The notes below the pieces were generated by a model. The model searched no databases and had not been told where the DNA came from. It saw only the letters and a program-made list of their open reading frames with translations. DNA of 64,000 nucleotides, taken from the NCBI GenBank assembly GCA_009746045.1, contig RPFO01000584.1, positions 53,501-117,500 of the forward strand, read 5' to 3'. Below, in pieces: positions 55,991 through 64,000 of this stretch (positions are counted from its first letter, which is position 1; every line of letters begins with the position of its first letter). Source of the DNA: Mesostigma viride (Eukaryota > Streptophyta > Mesostigmatophyceae > Mesostigmatales > Mesostigmataceae). The position numbers and the translations under genes are program-made.

Positions 55991-57110
55991 TCCCGGGCAA
56001 TGCATGCGGGCGGGCGGCTAGTAGTGGTACAAATACCTGGAAATCAGCTAAAATTAGTCAGCCATGGTTAAGTAAGCTAATGGAATTTTAAGGCACGGTA
56101 AAACCAGTCCTGAAAAGCTATCAGCCCAGTTCTCTCGAGTGTGGATTGTTTGCTTTCTCGACATTTCAGGTTCGGACGCGTAGTGCATTATCACGGGAAG
56201 CATAACGATTGGTAGGCAACGATGTCGACGTACGTGAAGCCTCTGCTCTATGACGGGAAGGCATCTGGCGTTGCTGCAACTGGAATCAGGCCAGTGCCAT
56301 GTTTGGCACCGTGCACGCGGAAATAAGGCGCCGTCACGTTAGATAGCACTGCTGAGGACGGGCTGCGCCTGCCTGCACATATTTACCGACTTTGTCTCGC
56401 ATCGCACTGCATTATTGCTGGCCAGACTTTGCTGCCTTTCTGAACCCGACAGACTGGTTCACGAACCGTTTTAATTTGCTGCGTGCGTGGCTCCTGCCCT
56501 TCCATGGCAATGTTTGCAATTTCGCACTTTTTCGTTGTGATTGTTGGCACATACTACATAGCCATGCACATGACATACTGCATGAAGGTCGCAAAGTTAG
56601 GTATAGTTTCTGTTTGTAAATTCTGACGCTCTTGCTTCACACACGGTTCCTTGCAATGAAGGGCCTGGACGAAGCTCGTTGCTTGCCAAAGCCTTCTTGT
56701 GTCGAAGAACAGTGGTTCTCAGTGGGCACATGAAAGAGACGTTGCCAGGCATTGTAAGATTTCCAACCACACGCTTGTCTTGTAACCATGCAATTCATTC
56801 CATTTGCGTTATGAAGCTGGCAGCTTGTGAGCCTGCAACCATTAATTGCAGTTTGGCACATGTTACAAGCAGGCTCCTTGACTTTAGGCTGCTTTCTCGC
56901 TTATTTTTGCTGATGCTATAGGCAACATTGGACTTTACACTAACTTGAGTCCCACCCGCATCCACCCCCCCCAATCATCCATCCGCTCCGTCCCTACCCA
57001 CCCAATGATACCACCGTCTTCCCGCCCACTGTTTAACTAATCAGCCCAACCCCCCAGCCCAAGACACAGGCAAATGCCCATGTAGCCACCCCTGTGTGCG
57101 TGCAAAGCTC
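55991..57110. other. No gene recognised
   Basis: Between the left inverted arm and the TG-rich region. A short frame from ATG at 56222 (MSTYVKPLLYDGKASG) stops after 34 codons and has no support as an exon. Confidence 0.4.
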
Positions 57111-57139
57111 AACTAGCTAGGCTGCATATACGTGCCATG

Positions 57140-57830
57140 GGGGCATAATCGGTGCATGGGCGCAGGTGCACATGCAGGCCCGCAGGCATGCACACAAGCA
57201 GGCAGGCAGGCAGGTTGACAGATGGGTGGGCAGATAGGCGGGTGGCAGACATGCAGGCGGGCAGGCGGGAGGATGGGCAGAACGTTGGGTGGACAGGCGA
57301 GTAAAAAGGTCGTTAGGGCCAAGCAACCACTTTATTGGTGATGGATTAATGTGTGTGGCGCATGTGTGCAAGTCTGCCTGTGTTTGTATGCGTTTGTATG
57401 CATGTGCACGTGTGCTCGTGGGTGTGTGCACATTTGTGTGCAAGTGTGTGTGTTAGTGTGTGCGCATGTGTTAGCGTGCATGTGCGCACGGGGGTGTGTG
57501 CATGCGTGTGATATTGTGTGCATACATGTGTATGTCACAGTGTGCATGTGTGTGCGTGTGTGCGTGTGCGTGTGTGTGTGTGTGTGCGTGTGTGCGTGTG
57601 TGCGTGTGTGCGTGTGTGCATGTGTGCATGTGTGTGTGTGCGTGTGTGCGTGTGTGCGTGTGTGCGTGTGTGCGTGTGTACGTGTGTGCGTGTGTGCGTG
57701 TGTGAGTGTGTGCGTGTGTGCATGTGTGTATGTGTGTGTGCGCGTGTGCATGTGTGTGTGAACATTTGTGTGCATGTGTATGTATGTGGGCGTGTGTGTG
57801 TGTGCATGTGTGTGTGCTGGGGGGTAGGAT
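57140..57830. repeat. GCAGGC/GGGCAG-rich patch and long TG-type microsatellite
   Basis: 57170-57300 is rich in GCAGGCAGGC. From about 57345 to 57825 runs imperfect TGTGTGCG/TGTGCATG. Frames open across it on both strands (Cys-Val or Thr-His repeats) are by-products. Confidence 0.95.
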
Positions 57831-58802
57831 GGATAGGGAAAATAAAGAGTGAAAAATGCAAGGTGTGGGGGAGTGACATGTTTCACCTCGCGGCAAAAGT
57901 CATTGTGCCTGCCGCGTGTATTGACAAGCGGCTGTGGGCACGGTTGCAGCAAGTGGGTACACGCCAAGGGCCTACACGGTACATGCACTAGCTAGCACAC
58001 AACCAGTGGGACGAAACATCTGCACATATTACTTGGGTTCATCAACTGAATTCTGCACCTTACACTTGCATGGCTCATGGTTTCAATCGCTGCTCAATTG
58101 ACAGAAAATGCACAGGCCATCAACATTCAGATATGTTAATCCTGAAAAGTGACCTTCCACACCAGGAGAATCAAGGTCGATGCTGCTTTGACGCATGAGC
58201 CTAATCCACGTGCTCTCGGAGGTCTCCACCTCGGCAGGAGCACCTGCAGGCGTCGTGGCTCGCTCACCTAAAGCAATATGCGCGTGCTGAAAGCTACCGG
58301 GGTCTAGGCAGAGTTACATTATCTGCCCGGACAAAGCACCTCTTAAACCTTTCTCGGCAACGAAGCTCTGAGCAGCGCTATATTGTCATGGCCGGACTTC
58401 TATGTCGCCATTAAAATGTCAAAAGCTGTTTGATTCATCCAAGGAAAATGCGTGCATGGTAGACAGATCATAAGATGCCCGGGCGTATAGACATGACAAG
58501 CAACTTCTTAGATGGCGCTCCTCGCGTTTCCCCTCGATTCAGCTCGTTAAGGCGCCTAATCCAATGCAGCCAATGCACGTGGGTGTGACCAGAATACAGA
58601 GCCTAGTGCACGCGGCAATATTGTTTGGTCTGTCGCGCAATTGCTGTTGTGTTTGCAATTATTCTGCTCGCTCAGATGCAGGATTAACTTCGGCTTGATT
58701 TCTTAACTACCCTCGTGTGCAGGTCATTCGGCTGACATTCCTCTAGCTTTAATTCGTAGCCATGGCTGAATTTTGCTTCCAGGCACGGCCTGCACCTCGA
58801 CC
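57831..58802. other. No gene recognised
   Basis: Unique-looking DNA between the TG repeat and the right inverted arm. No exon with splice signals and no element ends were found. Confidence 0.4.
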
Positions 58803-58930
58803 CCCGAAGACGTAAAGGCATTACGTCGGAGTTTACGTACAGAGATCTGTATATACGCCTAGACATCTGTATTTTTCGGGCCCTAACTAGAACTTTACAG
58901 ATCTGTAAAAAAGCTCAAAAAATCCAAAAA
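58803..58930 (-). repeat. Inverted-repeat pair, right arm
   Basis: Reverse-complement partner of 55845-55990; see that entry. The outer side continues with TTTACGTACACTTTTTC, versus TACGTACAGTAAAAAAACC outside the left arm. Confidence 0.7.
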
Positions 58931-59723
58931 GTTTACGTACACTTTTTCAACTCCAAAAACTCTTCGTACGATAATTATTAATTAAGCGTACACATATAAG
59001 GGCCACTACGGTACCAACTCCAAAATTATTAGCCAAGCCACTGAAGCCAGTCACTGTTGGCATAGACCATACATAGTCCAATAATTACAGGGAACAAACA
59101 ACGGGATCGAGTCATCGAGGAGTCGACTCACGAGGCACAACAGCCTCCGCGCTCTATTACCGTAGTTCCTTGCTCGGTGTCCGACTTCGCCTTGCTCGGT
59201 GTTCAATTTCCCAAGACCAGGACTCTTCTCTTAACCACGTACACGTAGATAAGATTATTGTAAATTTTTGGCCTTCTCCTCGGTGTGATCGATAACAAGG
59301 CAAACAAGGTCACGCATGTTGTGCCGTGCAGCAGACCGCGGGGGGTTATGACCCTCGCGGACCTCTCGACCCAAACGCGCGCCCATGACCAATTTGAACC
59401 TCTAGCTGACTGCGACCATTGCACGAATAGCGTTACTTTGGAGACGCACATATCCTGGTGTGGACAACGCCGACTAGGTTAAACATGGCTGCTTGTGACC
59501 AGTGCCTGCAAGCCAATCTAATAACTAATTGCGTTTAAACCTAAACTGTTGGCAATCCGCTTGGCATTCTTGAACTGCATACCTTAGGTTTTGGGGCCAG
59601 CTACCGCCTGGCATATCCTTGAAACCTGCGCAACAATTATGCACACTTAATTGAAATTGGAAGGGAGATGTTTTCCTTCCTAAATCGACACGCAGGATAG
59701 TAGCCCACCTTAGGGTTGACTGA
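58931..59723. other. 5' flank of the FUZ-like gene
   Basis: Upstream region of the FUZ-like start codon; presumably holds its promoter. No TATA box, repeat or further exon was identified. Confidence 0.4.
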
Positions 59724-62700
59724 ATGGTGCGCCTGTTGTGCGCCTTGGATGCCAATAGCATCCCTTTGCTGGCTCGCGTATATGGGGGCTTATTGCCGCC
59801 TGCGTTTCCCACGGTGGCATTGCTCAGCTCGGTGAGTAAGCTGTCCCTGGAAACATTAATTAATTAACTAAAAGCACTTAGACTGCGTCACGTGGGTAAC
59901 AATAAAGGGACCTTCAACCCCTATCCACAACGAGAAGGAGGGAGGGCGCCCTAGCTCCTCCCACTGCCTCAAGTGGGCAGGCCGCACAGCACAGCGTCTG
60001 CAAGCAATGCCTTGAGCTAACTGGCTTTCCTATACAACCAGAAACAGGGTTGTGATAGCTTAGAAGTACACTTAGAAGAGGCAGCATCGTAAACAGCGTT
60101 GCCAGAGTTCGCACTAACACGGCAAGTGCTCGTGTACTCTGCCCTTAGCTGGATGTTTCGTATCACTCCCTGCTCAAAGATTTCGTACTCAAGCAGGCTG
60201 GCAGGCCGGCAGGCGTGCGTGCGGGCGGGCGGGGTATATGGTGGGCAAGCTGGGGGGCGAGGGGCCGGCAGGGCAGGGGAGTAGCAGGCAACCAGACAGT
60301 CGGTCACAGTGCGCACTGTGATCGAGCATCTATCATGGTGTATAATCGCATATGCATGTCATTATGGACACCTTAACAGTGACATCACTATCAAGATGAA
60401 GCACATTAGACACACAGTTCTAGGCCATTTCGCGCTAAATCGTGGCCCTGCTAATGTCTGCCCTGGACCAGGCATGCTCCTGCGTCGCTTGAAAATTTCT
60501 GCAAGCCAGGCATCTTGACGGCCATTCTGGTCAAACGTTCTTGTTGGAGTACAGATCGTAGAATTCAGACTTTCCATTCCTCCCTATGGCTGCTGCCTCC
60601 TGGCCAGCCACAGCCACAACCCAGGGGCCGGCGTGCTGCCCTGCTGACGGCCAATCAAAAGTCTCCCCGACTTGCGTGCTGCCCTACCTACTGTTTGCCC
60701 ACCTGCGTTTGCCCACCTGTCCCTGCCCCCCAGGTGGTCACATTCGCCGAGTGCAACGGCTATGGGCTGAAGCGCATCTCCTCCGACGACGCACAGGTCT
60801 TCTTCTCAAGGTGCATGCGTGGGCACGGTCAGGGATGGGGCCATGCCAGGCAAAGAGGGGCATTTTAAAACACACCTTTCCTCGAAGCTCAGATCGCCTG
60901 CCACGTTTTCATCTGAAAGCTTGTATTTCCCAGCCACGTCTTCATCTCAAAGGCATGGAATGCCTCCGGCATGCACCTCTTAGCATGGCGATGTCCCTCA
61001 AGCACTTGTTGCCCCGCCATGCTGCGCATCCATGTGTTCTGCAGTACCCACTGTGCACCATAGCATTTGTCCCCAGCAGCGGCGTAGGGGGGAAGGGTTA
61101 GGATGAAAACGGAAGGAGAAATCTCTCTTTCGCATGCATGAGATGAGAATGGCACCAGGGCATTGTCTTGCCAAAAGGCTACCTTCTACAAGTGCTACCA
61201 ATGGATAGTTCGCCAATGCTGCTAGCGTTACTTTTCAAAGATAATTTGGCTGCTTCCAACATCCACTGAATAGCTAATCTGAGACTTCATTTTTTAACAG
61301 TATAATTAGGTACTAAAAAAAAAGTTTTTCCAACGACATGCACTTTTCGAACGTCAAGATAGGTTGTGAATTCGCAAAGCTACATGAAGTAGTTAACTTT
61401 TTTTTTTTTTTTGGAGTTTACCGATGCCGCGAGTAACACCTTACTGGTGACAAAATGCTGCATCATTTCCTATGCTCTGGTTCGCCGGCCATTACATGTT
61501 GCATGCATCTGCTTCATGATTTTTAAGAGGGTAAGTGACAGACCACGCTATTCGTCCACAGTGCGCCAAAGGATGACATCATACAGTTTGTCTGCTCCTG
61601 TCAAGGTTGCCCTTATTCTCCTCTGCCAACCTGGCTTCGGCCCGACTGCCCTTGTTCCGCTGTCTATGCCAGGCATCCGTTTTGCATCCCACGACATAAT
61701 GGTGGCACCGCTGTTGGTACCTCGCAAACATCCTAAGTCTCGTATCATACCACGTCCACTGATATTTGTGCATCATCGCTTTGTTATTGTCATTATATGT
61801 TCATATTTGTCCATCATCGCTTTGTTGTTGTCATTATATGTTCATATTTGTCCATCATCGCTTTGTTATTTTGTCATTATTTGTTCATATCTGTCCATCA
61901 TCGCTTTGTTATTGTCATTATTGGTTCATATTTGTCCATCATCGCTTTGTTATTGTCATTATTTGTTCATATTTGTCCATCATCGCTTTGTTATTGTCAT
62001 TATTTGTTCATATTTGTCCATCATCGCTTTGTTATTGTCATTATTTGTTCATATTTGTCCATCATCGCTTTGTTATTGTCATTATTTGTTCATATTTGTC
62101 CATCATCGCTTTGTAATTGTTACGTTGTTATTACTTGGTCATCTTTGTCCATGATCACTGTGTTATTGTCATTAGTTTGTTTATGATCACATCACCACCA
62201 TGCCGTTGTGGGGTAGACAGCTTCAAGAATAGACTATGCTGCTGTTTTCTTCCCGTTGACCACCCAACCATTTCTCCCATCTCCTGCGTGTGTACTTGCA
62301 GGTCGTCAGAAGGCCTCCTGCTGGTACTTGTCACCAATGACTGCTCGGTGAAGGACGAGCAGCTGGGGGACCTGCTCCTCAGCGTGTACAATGTGGTGAG
62401 CTTGCCGTGCAGGCCGTGTCCTCCATTCTGTTCCTGCTTTCTATGTGCTCGCTCCTGCACCTGCGCATGCCCTTTATGTGCCAGCTCCTTCATTTGATCA
62501 TGCCAGTTCCTACTCCTGCCCATGCCCTGCATGTGCCACATCCTCGAGTGCCTGCCCAGCTATCGCCACTCGCCAACTGGCTGTTGTGCGAACCAGCTGG
62601 TAGAGTCCTCGTGATGTATGCCTGCAAAGTAACCGTCAACCTCTCACCCATCTGCTCATCCACTTGCCCACCTCACACGGCATCTGCCTGCCTATCCACC

Positions 62701-63077
62701 AGTGCTAATAAAAAGAAATAGAAAAGATAGCTTTAATTAATTAATATGAGTTATTTGGGAGAGAAAAGTTTTTGTATATTTGAATCTGGGTGGTGCTTGT
62801 TCCCAGGCATAAGATAGGGAGAAAGGAGGTCACTCCCAGCAGATGGGAAGCATTGCTACCCGATGCGAGGCCAGGGGAGTCGGCTGTGACAGGCAGCTTG
62901 CCCTGCACACCTGGAGAAAGCGCGGCTGTATGATGCTCACAAGGGTGACGCGGGCTCACACGCGTTGCCCATGCGCATGGCACATGCACACCACAGATCG
63001 TGCTGATGCTGGGCAGGGAGGTCCTCAAGGCCGGAGCCGCCGGGGGGGCCACCGATTCATTAAAGAAGGCACTCAGG
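59724..63077 (+). CDS. FUZ: Fuzzy (CPLANE subunit)-like longin-domain protein, first four exons
   Basis: Exons 59724-59831, 60734-60810, 62302-62395 and 62997-63077 join in phase to 120 residues and end at a good donor (AGG|GTAAGT); the rest is outside the window. The start MVRLLCALDANSIPLLARVY matches the animal Fuzzy start (MVQLLCLAASSGVPLFCR). It continues LPPAFPTVALLSS (compare LPFSVIGSLNGV), FFSRSSEGLLLVLVTND (compare WKSFHDSITLIVLSSE), EQLGDLLLSVYNVIVLMLG and SLKKALR (compare VERLKKDLR). This is the first longin domain. Fuzzy works with Inturned and Wdpcp in the CPLANE complex, a Rab GEF for ciliogenesis; the related MON1 acts in Rab7 activation. MON1 is the main alternative, but the N-terminus and spacing favour Fuzzy. 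The start ATG follows an in-register TGA. Introns hold a LINE tail fragment and a 41-bp minisatellite. Confidence 0.75.
59855..59895 (-). mobile_element. Tiny 3' fragment of the LINE family
   Basis: TTAATTAATTAACT followed by GACTGCGTCACGTG copies the LINE 3' end at 19570-19600 (TTAATTAATTAAT…GACTGCGTCACGTG) in the same minus orientation. A severely 5'-truncated insertion in intron 1 of the FUZ-like gene. Confidence 0.6.
61771..62150. repeat. 41-bp minisatellite, about nine copies, in FUZ-like intron 2
   Basis: Unit CATCATCGCTTTGTTATTGT plus 21 bases, repeated every 41 bp (one unit 43 bp). The last copy degenerates. Open frames across it (HHRFVIVIICSYLS type) are repeat by-products. Confidence 0.95.
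62730..62745. repeat. Short TTAA run
   Basis: TTTAATTAATTAATA in FUZ-like intron 3, similar to LINE and SINE tails elsewhere here but without attached element sequence. Confidence 0.4.
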
Positions 63078-63378
63078 GTAAGTTGGGTGCAGTGATGGTG
63101 CTCCAGAACCAGTTTTGGAGGACACCTTGTTTCTATCCAGGTCAAATTGCGGGCATAGCCTCAGCGAAGTCTATTTCACAGGTTGTTTTCCTTTTTTTCC
63201 AGAGAAAAAGTTCATTTTATGAACAGTTTCAAAGTCTTTGTGAGAACCATAGCAGCAGTATGGGATCGAGATGAAAGGAAGTGCCTCATCACGCACTCTT
63301 TATGATATAGATATGTCTCTCTCCCTCGCCCCCTTCCTCTCCCCCACTCTCCCTCTCCCACCTCCTTCACTACCCACC

Positions 63379-63380
<2 letters not shown>
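63078..63380. other. FUZ-like intron 4, first part
   Basis: Intronic DNA after the donor at 63078; no further exon was recognised before the window ends. Confidence 0.4.
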
Positions 63381-63777
<397 letters not shown>

Positions 63778-64000
63778 CTCTCGTGGGGTGCATCTCTGTA
63801 TGAGTTTGCCCTCCTCGCAAGCCCTCACACCATTCACCAAGACTAGCTTTCCTTCTGAAGGGGATGGGACACTCTAACCCACCCCTAACGTGCACTTTTC
63901 TGGAAACCACACCTATGCATGTGGTATGGGGCCAATGATGATTGGGGACCATAAACATTATGTTTGAACGTAGGTCCCTCCACTTGATGAGGGGAGTATC

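Noticed and set aside
56222-56326. First exon of another host gene
   Set aside because: Short frame with no convincing donor and no partner exon.
57332-57991. Thr-His and Cys-Val repeat proteins
   Set aside because: Frames read through TG microsatellite on both strands.
61411-62154. 247-codon frame with repeated HHRFVIVIICSYLS
   Set aside because: Translation of the 41-bp minisatellite inside an intron; three phases are open because 41 is not a multiple of 3.

Overview
The window looks like nuclear DNA of a eukaryote, most probably a green alga. The host genes are broken into many small GC-rich exons with canonical splice sites. One is a plant/algal SRT2-type (SIRT4 class) sirtuin. Long TG-, CT- and AT-rich simple repeats are common, and the mobile DNA is dominated by tyrosine-recombinase (DIRS/PAT/TOC-like) retroelements of the kind known from green algae. 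No rRNA or credible tRNA gene and no CRISPR array was seen. A Fuzzy-like longin protein at the right edge suggests a lineage that makes, or once made, cilia. The species was not identified.

Layout. 1-2.8 kb: 5' part of a minus-strand gene of unknown function (three exons recovered by splice phase, running off the left edge). 3.7-19.2 kb: a nine-exon class II sirtuin, 411 residues, whose large introns hold three minisatellites (31-, 23- and 36-bp units), SINE-like copies, a hAT fragment and a short YR element. 19.5-25.0 kb: a nearly full-length APE-type LINE on the minus strand (ORF1 plus an ORF2 with two frameshifts), abutting a SINE-like copy.

25.3-42.4 kb: a dense nest of mobile elements. 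A terminal-inverted-repeat element hosts a whole-looking YR retroelement (A1) and a short tandem copy (A2). Element D hosts a tandem pair B1/B2. B1 itself carries a Helitron-like insert and two different TTAA-flanked elements. A repeat called E hosts a reversed tandem pair C1/C2, and C2 holds a 212-bp palindrome and another short element, F. Comparing filled and empty copies gives base-level insertion boundaries.

43.4-54.3 kb: a heavily broken Ty3/gypsy chromodomain element, then a GC-rich, proline/alanine-rich set of open frames of unknown nature interrupted by a 664-bp palindrome, then a second copy of repeat E that runs into about 850 bp of (CAACT)n. 55-59 kb: low-information DNA with an inverted-repeat pair and TG-rich repeats. 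59.7-63.1 kb: the first four exons of a Fuzzy (FUZ)-like gene, with a 41-bp minisatellite in intron 2 and (CT)n in the intron after exon 4.

The host genes have no evident functional link to each other. The most unusual signals are the repeated tandem pairing of YR elements at a shared GAA/TCG junction, a quadruplex-type C-tract at the same place in the short YR forms, and minisatellites that begin or end at splice sites. Coordinates were read by eye and may be off by a base or two outside the exons checked by phase.
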